A DNA stretch of 64,000 bases from an uncultured Rhodospirillales bacterium (GCA_937926175.1 CALANV010000018.1:133524-197523), one strand, 5' to 3'. Counted from the first letter of the stretch, positions 24,214 to 33,759 are shown. The notes: generated by a model from the sequence alone, not told the origin. Numbers and translations: made by a program.

Positions 24214-25218
24214 TCACGTCGTCCGGGGCAGAGCCGTCAGGCCCCGTCCGGTACGCCGGTTCGCCCGCAAGGCGGCGCGGACCCCCACCCAGTAGAAGTA
24301 ATCGAGTGCCAGCCTGTAGATCGTGTTCAGGCCGGGCGGGCGACGCCGCTCCGCCCATTCGATCAGGCGGATCAGCGCCTCGGGCGTACCGCCCCAAAGC
24401 GCCTGCAGTCCGAGCAGACCGGAGCGAAGAAGGCGCCATTCGGGCGATGCGCGACGATAGGCGCCGAGCTGAAGGTCGGGCAGTACGGCCGGGTGCTTGC
24501 TGGCGAAGAGAACGGCGGTGCGCCCTTTCGCAATGTTGTCGCGGGCGAGCTGCGCGAATGTCTTCGTGTAATGCTGAAGGGCGATCGCATCGGGATCGTA
24601 GGCAAGGCGGATTCCGGCCTGTGCGAGACGCACCGACAGTTCCAGATCCTCGTTCCCGTAGATCGTGAACGCCTCGTCGAAGCCGCCGACGGCGAGCAAC
24701 GCACGACGCGGGATCGAGCAGTTGCCGCCGTAGAAATCCCTGAGCGCGAGCTTGTGATCGGGCCGCGCCAGACGCTCGAGATGCCGATTGAATTTGTCGG
24801 CGATGTACCGGGTCGCGGGCGGTGATGCGTGATCGACCGGAATGGGTACTGCGCCCATCACGCAGCGGGGCGCATCCGCGTCCGCTGCATGCGCCCGAAG
24901 ATGAGCGTCGAGGAATCCCGCCGTCGGCTCCATGTCGTCGTCCAGCAGCACCACCAGCTCAGCCTCGGCGAGGCCAATGCCGGCATTGCGTGCCGCAGCG
25001 CGCCCGCGATTGGGCTGCCAGAGCCAGCGAAGTCGATAGGGTGCGGGAAAGTGCGCGAGCATTTCCCGTGTCCCATCCTCGGAACCGTCCACCACCACGA
25101 CGACTTCGTACTGATCGGCCGGCAGGGTCTGGACAGCGAGCGCGCGCAATGCCCGCTCGACCGATGCACGGCGGCGATAGGTGGGAATGACGACGCTGAT
25201 CCGCGGCGGAGCCGTCAT
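24214..25218 (-). CDS. family 2 glycosyltransferase
   Basis: First gene of the glycan cluster; a complete GT-A fold family 2 enzyme, 334 aa. ISVVIPTYRRRASVERALRAL opens the nucleotide-binding domain, VVVVDGSEDGT follows, then RAAARNAGIGLAEAELVVLLDDDMEP with the DDD metal site. YGGNCSIPRRALLAVGGFDEAF and YGNEDLELSVRLAQAG, with the ED catalytic base, complete it. A C-terminal helix and short hydrophobic stretch (LALDYFYWVGVRAAL) may anchor it to the membrane. ATG 25218 is preferred; an in-frame start at 25254 adds 12 residues with no homology. It is the intact counterpart of the truncated family 2 gene at 20205-20699. Confidence 0.9.
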   Translation of the reverse strand: MTAPPRISVVIPTYRRRASVERALRALAVQTLPADQYEVVVVVDGSEDGTREMLAHFPAPYRLRWLWQPNRGRAAARNAGIGLAEAELVVLLDDDMEPTAGFLDAHLRAHAADADAPRCVMGAVPIPVDHASPPATRYIADKFNRHLERLARPDHKLALRDFYGGNCSIPRRALLAVGGFDEAFTIYGNEDLELSVRLAQAGIRLAYDPDAIALQHYTKTFAQLARDNIAKGRTAVLFASKHPAVLPDLQLGAYRRASPEWRLLRSGLLGLQALWGGTPEALIRLIEWAERRRPPGLNTIYRLALDYFYWVGVRAALRANRRTGRGLTALPRTT

Positions 25219-26031
25219 GGCAGTGCCCTTTTCCTTCGCCGCGGGACTTCCCATCGCCGCGGAACGGGGCGCACCGGCTCGACGCCGCCGCGACCAGCGT
25301 CGTCAAACGCGACCAGCGGACAGCCCGCGCGCGCCGACCGCTTCGTCCGCGTCGCACGGCGAACCGGCATGACGACACCCACCATGGTTCGACGCCGACA
25401 TGGATCGAAGCGTTTCAAACCGCCCCCTCAAACTGGCTCACGCCACCGACCGTTCGCCAGACATCGACCGTTCGCCAGCGTTCGCCAGACATCCCGCCCG
25501 TCACCGGACACGTCGACAATCACGCGGCGTGCGGTGGGAACGGACATGGCAACGATCGATCGTGTTTCTTCCCGAGCGGAATCGGACGAGCGATTCGCGC
25601 ATGAAAGCCGCCGCGGCTCAATCGGACCGGTGGTAGCACCGCCGTCAATTTCGGATAGGATGCCTATCCCGGCGCTCGTCGGCGCCGCTCTCGCCCGCAA
25701 TGTTGATGCGCATTCGACGCCTGACCGGTCTCACGCGCGGGCGATGGCAGTGCGACGATGCTCTTGATGAGGCGCCCCTGATGAACGGACGCATCTTCGT
25801 TCGCAAAATGCAGCGGTGCCCTCTGCCCTCACGGACACGAGCAGGCGCCGATCACAACGCGCGGACAAACTGCAAATCTTCCTGGATGCGGATGACCACG
25901 GCGACGGTGGAACACGGGGACGCCGTGGCGACGAACATCGCTGACCGCCGACACACGCCCGCCTCGTCTTCATCGACAGCCATTCGGCCTTCACCGGCGC
26001 GGCCCGTGCGGACATGTCGTTAGATGGAGGA
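25219..26031. other. 813-bp intergenic region with short repeats
   Basis: No gene is supported; the frames here are short and Arg/Ser/Pro-rich on both strands. The region must hold the promoter of the glycan cluster. Notable are the CGTTCGCCAG repeats (listed separately) and a 7-bp inverted repeat GGATAGG/CCTATCC with a 3-base spacer at 25653-25669 in a TTTCGGATAGGATG context. Confidence 0.45.
25448..25493. repeat. CGTTCGCCAG triple short repeat
   Basis: Three exact copies of CGTTCGCCAG at 25451-25460, 25469-25478 and 25479-25488. The first and third are followed by ACATC and the first two are preceded by GAC, so the block looks like a partial tandem duplication of about 18-28 bp. Confidence 0.75.
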
Positions 26032-26106
26032 TGGTGCCGCAGGAGGGATTTGAACCCCCGACCCGCGCATTACGAATGCGCTGCTCTACCCCTGAGCTAC
26101 TGCGGC
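26032..26106 (-). tRNA. tRNA-Thr (anticodon CGT)
   Basis: Cloverleaf on the minus strand. The acceptor stem GCCGCAG pairs with CTGCGGC, followed by discriminator A and an encoded CCA (26032-26034). The anticodon stem GCGCA/TGCGC encloses the loop TTCGTAA, giving anticodon CGT, which reads the threonine codon ACG. The T-arm GGGGGTTCAAATCCCTC has the expected GTTCAAAT loop, and the D-arm reads GCTCAGGGGTAGAGC. It stands alone, 146 bp from the nearest gene. Confidence 0.96.
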
Positions 26107-26252
26107 ATGCCGTGGGCGGGCGGAAAGTAGTGCCAACCGCCCGGTATCGCAAGCGTCAGATTGATTTCAGATGGGAACGCCGCCCCGGCCCGGCCAGAGG
26201 CAGGGCAGAAACCGGTGCCGGCCGGCCCGGTCCCGGGCCCGGCGCGGCCATA

Positions 26253-26840
26253 TCAGGCCGGCGCGCGTGCGGCAGCCGTGTTGCGGCCAAGCTCGGCGAG
26301 GTCGTTCCAGACCTGCTGATCGACCAGGCGGCCGTCCCTGACCGTGAAGCGGTCGATGAAGCGGATGCCGGCAAACGTCGTGCCGTCCGGCCATTCGCCC
26401 TCGAGCGTGCCGAAGCAGTAGACGACCGTGCCGTCGTCGGCCAGCGCCTCGTCGAACCGTTCGTAGACCTTCCGCACGGTGCGGTAGCGCGTCCGCGCCC
26501 AGGCGACGAGATCGGCGAGCGCCGTAAAACGCCGGGCCCCGGGAAAGGTCATGACGAAGCCGGGGGCGAGAAACGTCGCGGCCTTGTCGAGGTCGCGCGC
26601 CTCCGTCGCCGCGAGGAAGGCGCGCACCACGCCGACCGCGTCCGGCAGGGGCGGCCCCGGCCGGCGGCCGGACACGCCGCCCCGCATGTAGGACGACGGC
26701 GCCACCTCGTTGATGATGATCGTCGTGCCGTCGAGCGGTGCCGCCATGGTCGCGCGGACGGCGCGGGTCAGCCGCCGCGCCAGCGCCTCGCGCGTCTCCG
26801 CATCGTAGCCTTCGAGCAATGTCACGCTGACGACCGGCAT
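26253..26840 (-). CDS. tautomerase-NTF2-like fusion protein
   Basis: A 195-aa protein with two domains. Residues 1-65 resemble the 4-oxalocrotonate tautomerase family: the start is MPVVSVTLLEGYDAETREAL, placing Pro2 as the catalytic base, followed by RRLTRAVRATMAAPLDGTTIIINE. Residues 75-190 are an NTF2/SnoaL-like domain (VGVVRAFLAATEARDLDKAATFL, RFIDRFTVRDGRLVDQQVWNDL), a fold used for small-molecule binding, isomerases and cyclases. The start at 26840 is chosen because tautomerases need proline directly after the initiator; GAGGGGGAAGGG precedes it. It is transcribed away from the GntR gene across a shared 115-bp region holding a 24-bp palindrome, so it is probably part of the same regulon and may isomerise an intermediate of the catabolic operon. 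Confidence 0.75.
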   Translation of the reverse strand: MPVVSVTLLEGYDAETREALARRLTRAVRATMAAPLDGTTIIINEVAPSSYMRGGVSGRRPGPPLPDAVGVVRAFLAATEARDLDKAATFLAPGFVMTFPGARRFTALADLVAWARTRYRTVRKVYERFDEALADDGTVVYCFGTLEGEWPDGTTFAGIRFIDRFTVRDGRLVDQQVWNDLAELGRNTAAARAPA

Positions 26841-26882
26841 TTCCCTTCCCCCTCGGGCCGCCGCCACCGACGGCTGCCCGTC

Positions 26883-26906
26883 AAATGATATATTCATATA
26901 GCATTT
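26883..26906. promoter_or_regulatory. near-perfect 24-bp palindrome, probable GntR operator
   Basis: The arms AAATGATATAT and ATATAGCATTT match at 10 of 11 positions around a central TC. The sequence is strikingly AT-rich in a GC-rich genome. It sits between the divergent tautomerase-fusion gene (start 26840) and the gntR gene (start 26956), a position from which one repressor dimer could control both. Assignment to the adjacent GntR protein is inference. Confidence 0.65.
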
Positions 26907-26955
26907 AGACGTTTTGCCGTGCTAGCTTCACCGTAATCAGACCGGTGATCCGCCC

Positions 26956-27831
26956 GTGCCGAACGTCGTTCGTCACCCCGCCCGCACGCAGGCCCGCGCC
27001 ACGACGCGCCAGCCGCCCGCGCATGCCGGTACGGCACCGTCGCGGCCCGGTCCCGCGGCCGCCGCGACGGTCGATCCGCGGCTGCCGACCCCGCTCTATC
27101 ACCAGATCTATGTCCTGCTGCGCGAGCAGATCCTCTCCGGCGTCTACGGCGACCAGGCGATGGTCCCGACCGAACAGGAGCTGAGCCGCCGCTTCGGCGT
27201 GTCACGCATCACGGCCAAGCGCGCGCTGGACGAGCTTGCGGCCGAAGGCCTGGTCGTGCGGCGGCGGGGTCGCGGCACGAGCGTCGCCGGGCCGCTGCCG
27301 ACGCGCCCCTACAACGCCAATCTCTCGGGCCTGCTCGAGAACCTGCTGATGATGGGGCTCAAGACGTCGGTCGAGATCCTCGAATTCGGCTACGTCACGG
27401 CCCCGGACGACGTGCGCAGCGCGCTTTGCCTCGCCCCGGGCGCGGAGGTGCAGCGCGCCGTCCGCGTCCGCTCGCTCGACGGCGAGCCGCTTTCCTACAC
27501 GACCAGCTTCGTTCCCGCCGAGATCGGCCGCGCCTACGACCGCAAGGATCTGGCGACGAGTCCGCTTCTCGCCCTGCTCGAGCGCGCGGGAATCCTGATC
27601 GGCAGCGCCGACCAGACGATCACCGCCACGCTCGCCGACACGGTCGTCGCACCGCGCCTCGGCGTGCGCGTCGGCTCGCCGCTTCTGTCCATCACGCGAA
27701 CGGTGTTCGACCAGAACGGCCGGCCGGTCGAATACATCAACCTGCTGTACCGGCCCGACCGCTACCAATACCGCATGAAGCTGACGCGCGTTCAGGGCGC
27801 CGCCACCAAGATGTGGTCGCAGGCGGAATGA
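26956..27831 (+). CDS. GntR family transcriptional regulator (HutC/UTRA subfamily)
   Basis: A 291-aa regulator. After a 40-residue disordered Arg/Pro/Ala leader come a winged helix domain (LYHQIYVLLREQILSGVYG, then TEQELSRRFGVSRITAKRALDEL as the helix-turn-helix, and VVRRRGRGTSV as the wing) and a UTRA effector domain from about residue 120 (CLAPGAEVQRAVRVRSLDGEPLSYTTSFVP through PVEYINLLYRPDRYQY). UTRA regulators bind a small acid or sugar and release DNA. The start codon is GTG at 26956, with the next in-frame methionine far inside. It lies 53 bp before the ABC binding protein and almost certainly controls the catabolic operon that follows and the divergent gene. Confidence 0.9.
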   Translation: MPNVVRHPARTQARATTRQPPAHAGTAPSRPGPAAAATVDPRLPTPLYHQIYVLLREQILSGVYGDQAMVPTEQELSRRFGVSRITAKRALDELAAEGLVVRRRGRGTSVAGPLPTRPYNANLSGLLENLLMMGLKTSVEILEFGYVTAPDDVRSALCLAPGAEVQRAVRVRSLDGEPLSYTTSFVPAEIGRAYDRKDLATSPLLALLERAGILIGSADQTITATLADTVVAPRLGVRVGSPLLSITRTVFDQNGRPVEYINLLYRPDRYQYRMKLTRVQGAATKMWSQAE

Positions 27832-27884
27832 CGCGCAGGACACGAGGACCGATCGAACAATCGATCGAACAGAGGAGGAAAGCA

Positions 27885-29123
27885 ATGATGCGAAGGACGA
27901 AGACGAATGTGACGCGTCGCCAGCTGCTCGCCGGGGCCGCCGCCGGTGCCGCGATCGGCACGCTCGGATTTCCGGCCGTGCTGCGCGCGCAAGTGCCGAG
28001 CGTGAAGGTCGGCATCCTGCACCCGGTGACGGGAGCGATCAGCTATTCCGGCACGCAGTCGCGCGCCGGCGCGCTGATCGCGATCGAGGAGATCAACGCG
28101 GCCGGCGGCATCAAGGCGCTCGGCGGGGCCAAGATCGAACCGTTGCTCGCCGACGCGCAGTCGCGTCCCGACGTCGGCGCCGCCGAGATCGAGAAGCTGA
28201 ACGAGGCCGGCGCCGTCGCGGTCATCGGTCCCTATGCCAGCGCGATCGCGATCGCCACCACCGCCGCCGCCGCGAAGCACAACCTGCCGCATCTCGTCGA
28301 CGTCGGCGTCGCCGACCAGGTCGTCACCCGGGGACTGACCAATACGTTCCGCTTCGCGCCCGGCCTTGCCAAGACGGTCGAGACCGCGATCAACAACCTG
28401 GTCAAGCTGAACGAGGCGGCCGGCAAGCCGGTCAAGACGGTGATGATCATCCACGAGGAGTCGGCCTTCGGCTCCGGCATGGCCAGCACGCTCAACGCCG
28501 AACTGCCGAAGCACGGCTTCGAGATCGTGGAGACGATCAAGCACGCCAACCCGACGCGCGACTTCTCCAACATCGTGCTGCGCGTGCAGGCGCGCAAGCC
28601 CGACCTGATCATCCCGTCGAACTACTACAACGAATATGTCCTGTTCGCGCGCGCGCTGCGGCAGCAGCGCGTCCAGACCAAGGGCATCTATTCGATCCTC
28701 GGCGGCGGCGCCTCGAGCTACAAGTTCGTCAAGGAGTTCCCGGACGCGGCGGCCTACGTGATGGACTGCAATCACTGGTTCGATCCGCGCAAGGCGCAGG
28801 CGCTCGCCCTCAAGGACAAGGTCGAGAAGCAGGGCCTGTTCTTCACCTACGAGGTGTTCCTCAACTACTGCAACGTCTATCTGCTGGCCGATGCCCTGGA
28901 GCGCGCGGCGTCGACGAAGCGCGAGGACATCATCGCCGCGCTCGCGAGCAGCACGTGGGACAAGCACATCATGCCCTACGGGCCGACCAAGTTCGTCAAC
29001 GGACAGAACGAGGGCGCCCAGCCGGTGAACACGCAGGTGCTGGACAACGACATCAAGGTGATCTTCCCGCTCGAGTTCGCCTCGGCGAACGCCGTGTTCC
29101 CGGTGCCCGAGCGGAAGGGCTGA
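27885..29123 (+). CDS. HAAT-family ABC transporter substrate-binding protein, Tat-type signal
   Basis: Periplasmic binding protein, 412 aa, for the second branched-chain-amino-acid-type importer. The signal sequence has the twin-arginine motif VTRRQLLAGAAAGAA, suggesting export in folded form, with cleavage near LRAQ. The mature type I fold begins VPSVKVGILHPVTGAISYSGTQ and continues with AIEEINAAGGIKALGG, ADAQSRPDVGAAEIEKL and VMIIHEESAFGSGMAS. AGAGGAGG lies just before ATG 27885 (a second ATG follows at once). It is the first structural gene behind gntR and is followed by permeases, ATPases and a set of enzymes, so its ligand is probably the compound degraded by them, plausibly a cyclic amide or a dicarboxylate derivative. 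Confidence 0.92.
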   Translation: MMRRTKTNVTRRQLLAGAAAGAAIGTLGFPAVLRAQVPSVKVGILHPVTGAISYSGTQSRAGALIAIEEINAAGGIKALGGAKIEPLLADAQSRPDVGAAEIEKLNEAGAVAVIGPYASAIAIATTAAAAKHNLPHLVDVGVADQVVTRGLTNTFRFAPGLAKTVETAINNLVKLNEAAGKPVKTVMIIHEESAFGSGMASTLNAELPKHGFEIVETIKHANPTRDFSNIVLRVQARKPDLIIPSNYYNEYVLFARALRQQRVQTKGIYSILGGGASSYKFVKEFPDAAAYVMDCNHWFDPRKAQALALKDKVEKQGLFFTYEVFLNYCNVYLLADALERAASTKREDIIAALASSTWDKHIMPYGPTKFVNGQNEGAQPVNTQVLDNDIKVIFPLEFASANAVFPVPERKG

Positions 29124-29144
29124 GTCCGTCCCGGCGTCGAGGCT

Positions 29145-29170
29145 CGTCCCCCGCCGCGGCGGCAGGGACG
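29145..29170 (+). terminator. imperfect hairpin between binding protein and permease genes
   Basis: CGTCCC and GGGACG flank a second CGCCG/CGGCG pairing, giving an imperfect stem with a small bulge, 22 bases after the binding-protein stop. It occupies the same place as the stronger hairpins in the other importer operons here, but is weaker. Confidence 0.4.
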
Positions 29171-29197
29171 GGCCGAGGCGCCGCAAAGAATCCGCAC

Positions 29198-30073
29198 ATG
29201 CTCGAGCTCACGATCCTTCTTCCCGCGCTGATCAACGGCCTTACGCTCGGGGCCGTCTATGCCCTCGTCGCGCTGGGGCTGACGCTGATCTACGGCGTGC
29301 TGCACATCATCAACTTCGCCCACGGCAGCCTGCTGATGGCGGCGCTCTACGGCGTCTTCTTCCTGAACACCGGTCTCGGCATCGATCCCTACGCGGCGAT
29401 CGTCGTCATGGTGCCGGCGCTGTTCGCCGCGGGCTACGTTCTGCAGCGCAGCGTGATCGGCAAGGCGAGCCACGGCAAGGACCAGAACGTGCTGCTGGTC
29501 ACGCTCGGCATCGCGATCGTGATCGAGAACCTCGCGCTGGCGCTGTTCAGCGCCGACACGCGCACGATCGACACGCCCTATGCGTTCGAGATGGTCGATC
29601 TGGGCATCGCCTTCGTGCCGCTGCCGCGGGTCATCGCCTTCATCGCAGCACTGGCGGTCACCGCCGTGCTCTGGTTCATCATCGCGCGCACGGACTTGGG
29701 CCGCGCCATCCGCGCCGTCGCCAAGGAGCGGCAGGGTGCGAGACTCGTCGGCATCGACGTCGACCACATCTTCGCCATGAGCTTCGGCATCGGCACGGCG
29801 TGCCTGGGGGCTGCGGCCTGTCTGCTGCTGCCGACCTTCTACGTGTCGCCGGGCGTGGGACACGTCTTCGTGCTGATCGCCTTCACCGTCGTCGTGCTGG
29901 GCGGCATGGGCAGCTTCGTCGGCGCGCTCGTCGGCGGATTCATCATCGGCGTCACCGAATCGCTCGGCGGCCTGCTCCTGGGCGAGTCGCTGGGCCAGAT
30001 CGGGATCTTCCTGATCTTCATCGCCATCCTGCTGCTTCGCCCGACCGGCCTGTTCGGGAGCCGCCTGTCATGA
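29198..30073 (+). CDS. livH: HAAT-family ABC transporter permease (LivH-like)
   Basis: First permease of the second HAAT importer, 291 aa. It contains GLTLIYGVLHIINFAHGSLLM near residue 30-50, with the NFAHG landmark of LivH, about eight hydrophobic helices, and the cytoplasmic coupling loop TDLGRAIRAVAKERQGARLVGID near 165-187. The C terminus LLRPTGLFGSRLS is typical. The neighbourhood is tight: its stop overlaps the LivM-like start by 4 bases. Compared with the first LivH-like gene (6312) the sequences differ widely, so the two transport systems are not recent duplicates. It dimerises with the LivM-like protein in the inner membrane. Confidence 0.92.
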   Translation: MLELTILLPALINGLTLGAVYALVALGLTLIYGVLHIINFAHGSLLMAALYGVFFLNTGLGIDPYAAIVVMVPALFAAGYVLQRSVIGKASHGKDQNVLLVTLGIAIVIENLALALFSADTRTIDTPYAFEMVDLGIAFVPLPRVIAFIAALAVTAVLWFIIARTDLGRAIRAVAKERQGARLVGIDVDHIFAMSFGIGTACLGAAACLLLPTFYVSPGVGHVFVLIAFTVVVLGGMGSFVGALVGGFIIGVTESLGGLLLGESLGQIGIFLIFIAILLLRPTGLFGSRLS

Positions 30074-31029
30074 CCGCCCGCACGGCATTCGCCGTCATCG
30101 CCTTCGCCGCGGCGCTGATCGCGCCCTTCGTCGTGCACTCCGATTTCTGGATGGGGTTCCTGATCACGACGCTGCTCTATGCCTACATGGGCATGGCCTG
30201 GAACGTGCTGGGCGGCTATGCCGGCCAGGTCTCGTTCGGCCACGCGATCTTCTTCGGTACCGGCGCCTATACCTCGACCATCCTGCACATCTCGTTCGGC
30301 CTCAACCCCTGGCTGGGCATGGTCGCGGCGGCGGTCGCCGCCGGCCTCGTCGGCGCGCTGATCGGGTATCTGAGCTTCCGCTACGGGCTGAGGGGATCCT
30401 ATTTCGCGCTCATCACGCTCGCCTTCGCGGAAGTGTTCCGCATCCTCGCCAATTCGTTCGAGTTCACCGGCGGCGGCGTCGGCCTGTACGTGCCGCTCAA
30501 GATCGGCTGGTGGAACCTGCAGTTCCCGAGCAAGACCGGCTTCTATTACCTGGCGCTCGCGCTGACCTGCCTGTCGCTTGCGATCGGCGCCTGGCTCGAG
30601 AACTCGCGTTTCGGCGCCTCGCTCATGGCGATCCGCGAAAACGAGTCTGCCGCCGAGGCGCTCGGCGTCAACGCGTTCGCGTGCAAGCTGAAGGCCATCA
30701 TCCTGTCCGGCGCCATGATGGGTGTCGGCGGCACGTTCTATGCCCAGCACTATCTCTATATCGATCCGACCATCGCCTACGGACCCGGCGTCTCGGTCGA
30801 GGTCCTGCTCGTGCCGATCATCGGCGGGCTCGGGACGATGCTGGGACCGCTCTTGGGTTCGGCCGTGCTGCACGGAGCGGGCGAGCTCGCGCGCCGACTG
30901 ATGGGCGACGTGCCGGGGCTCGACCTCGTCTTCTACGGCGTTCTCCTGATCGTCATGGTGCGCTTCCTGCCCGAAGGCGTCATCGGCCTGTTGCGGCGGC
31001 GACACAAGCCGGGGGCGGCGCATGCTTGA
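30070..31029 (+). CDS. livM: HAAT-family ABC transporter permease (LivM-like)
   Basis: Second permease, 319 aa. The LivM landmark GGYAGQVSFGHAIFFGTGAYT lies near residues 55-75, followed by LRGSYFALITLAFAEVFRILA and the coupling-helix segment SRFGASLMAIRENESAAEALGVN near 178-200. TMLGPLLGSAVLHGAGELARRLM is in the C-terminal third. The start ATG 30070 overlaps livH by 4 bases and the stop overlaps the ATPase start by 8, so the five transport genes form one translationally coupled unit. The basic tail RRRHKPGAAHA is normal for the family. Substrate choice depends on the binding protein. Confidence 0.92.
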   Translation: MTARTAFAVIAFAAALIAPFVVHSDFWMGFLITTLLYAYMGMAWNVLGGYAGQVSFGHAIFFGTGAYTSTILHISFGLNPWLGMVAAAVAAGLVGALIGYLSFRYGLRGSYFALITLAFAEVFRILANSFEFTGGGVGLYVPLKIGWWNLQFPSKTGFYYLALALTCLSLAIGAWLENSRFGASLMAIRENESAAEALGVNAFACKLKAIILSGAMMGVGGTFYAQHYLYIDPTIAYGPGVSVEVLLVPIIGGLGTMLGPLLGSAVLHGAGELARRLMGDVPGLDLVFYGVLLIVMVRFLPEGVIGLLRRRHKPGAAHA

Positions 31030-31764
31030 GGCGAAGGGACTCACCAAGCATTTCGGCGGGCTCGTCGCGGTGGCCGACGTGTCATTCAGCGTCCCGGAAG
31101 GGAAGATCGTCGCGCTGATCGGACCGAACGGTGCCGGCAAGACGACGCTATTCGCGATCATCGCCGGGTTCACGCAACCGGATGCCGGCCGCGTCATGTT
31201 CCTGGGCCAGGACATCACCTTCATGGCCCCGCACCGTATCTGCGCGCTGGGCCTCGTGCGTACCTACCAGATCGTTCAGCCCTTCGGCGCGCTGACCGTG
31301 CGCGAGAACATCGCCGTCGGCGCCCATCTGCGCCTCAAGAGCCGCAAGGCCGCACTCGCATTTGCCGAAGAGGTGGCAAGGCAGGTCGGCATGGGGGACG
31401 TCCTCGATCGGGCGGCGGCGGTGCTGACCGTTGCCGGACGCAAGCGGCTGGAACTCGCGCGGGCGCTGGCGACCCGCCCGAAGCTCCTGCTTCTCGACGA
31501 GGTCATGGCCGGCCTCAACCCGACCGAGGTCGAAGAGATCGTTCAGGTGATCCGGGCGATCCGCGACTCCGGCGTCACGATCCTGCTGATCGAGCACGTG
31601 ATGCAGGCGGTAATGAGCCTGGCAGATCACGCCTATGTCCTGAACCAGGGACGCATCATCGCCGAAGGACATCCGCACGCGGTCGCCGAAATGCCGCACG
31701 TGATCGAGGCGTATCTGGGACATGGCGCGGCGGCGCGTCTGCGCGCCCGCGCGGGCGGTGCCGC

Positions 31765-31768
<4 letters not shown>
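31022..31768 (+). CDS. livG: HAAT-family ABC transporter ATP-binding protein (LivG-like)
   Basis: ATPase subunit, 248 aa. Walker A GPNGAGKTT near residues 35-43 and the Q-loop VRTYQIVQPFGALTV near 79-93 are present. The signature region is degenerate, LTVAGRKRLELARAL instead of LSGGQ, as in several LivG proteins. Walker B LLLLDEVMAGLNP near 155-167 has Val in the usual Pro position, and the H-loop IEHVMQAVM lies near 190. The missing LSGG glycine pair is a real variation but is tolerated in this family, where LPYG or LTVA-like forms occur. It overlaps livM by 8 bases and the next ATPase by 4, and works with the LivF-like partner. Confidence 0.9.
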
Positions 31769-32475
<707 letters not shown>

Positions 32476-32478
32476 ACC

Positions 32479-33759
32479 ATGGGCATGACGCTTGCCGAGA
32501 AGATCATCGCGCGGGCGGCCGGACGATCCGAGGTCCGGCCGGGCGAGATCGTCACCTGCAAGGTCGATCTGGCGATGATGCACGATTCGGGCGGCCCGCG
32601 CCGCGTCGCGCCGATGCTGGAGTGGCTCGGCGCCAAGGTGTGGGATCCCAGCCGCGTCGTCGTCATCGCCGACCACTACGTTCCGGCGATCGATGCCGAC
32701 AGCGCCGCGATCCTGAACCTGACGCGCAAGTGGGTGAAGAGCGCGGGCATCGAGTCGTTCTACGACATGCAGGGCATCTGCCACGTCGTGCTGCCGGAGC
32801 GCGGCCACGTGCGGCCCGGTCTCTTCGCGGTTGGCGGCGACTCCCATTCGCCGACCGCGGGCGCGTTCGGCTGCTTCATGTTCGGCATCGGCGCGACCGA
32901 AATGGCGGGCGTGCTCGTCACCGGCGAAATCTGGGTCAAGGTGCCGGAAACCCATCTGGTGCGCTGGCACGGCCGGCTGCGGCACGGCGTCGTCGCCAAG
33001 GACATGATGCTGAAGATGTGCCGCGACATCGGACTTTCCACCGTGCGCTACGGCGTGGTGCAGTACACCGGCGATGCGATCGCCGCCCTGCCGATGGCCG
33101 AGCGCATGGTGCTGACCAACATGGCGGCCGAGCTCGGCGCGCAGACCGGCCTGATCGAGCCCGACGACGTGACCGTGCAGACGCTCCGCGACATCGGCGT
33201 CGATGCGCCCGATGCGCTCAGCTGGAAAAGCGACGCCGACGCGCGCTACGTCCGGACCTGGACGTTCGATGCGGATACACTCGAACCGCAGATCGCCGCC
33301 CCGCATTCGCCGGAAAATTCGGCCCCGGCCGCCGACTACGAGGGTGTCGCCATCGACCAGTGCTACATCGGCGCCTGCACGGGCGCCAAGCTCAGCGATC
33401 TCCACATGGCGGCGGAAGTCCTGCGCGGCCGGAAGGTCGCGTCGACGACGCGCCTGCTGGTGGCGCCGGCATCGACGCGGATCACGGCGCAGGCGGCCGC
33501 GGACAGCACTCTCGCCACGCTGACCGAAGCGGGCGCGATCCTGCTGCCCAGCGGCTGTGGCGCCTGCGCCGGCCTCGGTGCCGGTCTTCTCGCGGAAAAG
33601 GAAGTGTGCCTGTCGTCGACGGCACGCAACTTCAAGGGACGCATGGGCGCCCATTCCGCGCTCGTCTATCTGGGCTCGCCCTACACGGTCGCGGCATCGG
33701 CCGTCACCGGCCGGATCACCGATCCGCGCGTCATCCTGGCAGAAAGGGCAGCGGCATGA
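32479..33759 (+). CDS. aconitase-superfamily hydro-lyase large subunit (LeuC/DmdA/maleate hydratase type)
   Basis: Large subunit, 426 aa, of a two-component [4Fe-4S] hydro-lyase. The cluster cysteines appear as one in YIGACTGAK and two in SGCGACAGLGAG, the standard C...CxxC arrangement. The substrate and domain motifs include ADHYVPAID, HVVLPERGHVRPG, GDSHSPTAGAFGCFMFGIG and SSTARNFKGRMG. The length (about 420) matches the archaeal LeuC/homoaconitase and 2,3-dimethylmaleate hydratase group rather than the 466-aa biosynthetic LeuC. No leuB or leuA is near, and the operon is catabolic, so hydration of maleate or an alkylmaleate is more likely than leucine synthesis. The start could also be ATG 32485. 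The exact substrate is inferred, not seen. Confidence 0.85.
   Translation: MGMTLAEKIIARAAGRSEVRPGEIVTCKVDLAMMHDSGGPRRVAPMLEWLGAKVWDPSRVVVIADHYVPAIDADSAAILNLTRKWVKSAGIESFYDMQGICHVVLPERGHVRPGLFAVGGDSHSPTAGAFGCFMFGIGATEMAGVLVTGEIWVKVPETHLVRWHGRLRHGVVAKDMMLKMCRDIGLSTVRYGVVQYTGDAIAALPMAERMVLTNMAAELGAQTGLIEPDDVTVQTLRDIGVDAPDALSWKSDADARYVRTWTFDADTLEPQIAAPHSPENSAPAADYEGVAIDQCYIGACTGAKLSDLHMAAEVLRGRKVASTTRLLVAPASTRITAQAAADSTLATLTEAGAILLPSGCGACAGLGAGLLAEKEVCLSSTARNFKGRMGAHSALVYLGSPYTVAASAVTGRITDPRVILAERAAA

Noticed and set aside
24829..25767. A 312-aa + strand frame reaching into the gap after the glycan cluster
   Set aside because: Antisense to the family 2 glycosyltransferase over half its length and low-complexity afterwards; no homology-like segment or ribosome site.
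26036..26888. A + strand 285-aa frame running from the tRNA into the gntR promoter region
   Set aside because: It crosses the tRNA region and is antisense to the tautomerase-NTF2 gene; the composition is that of a shadow frame.
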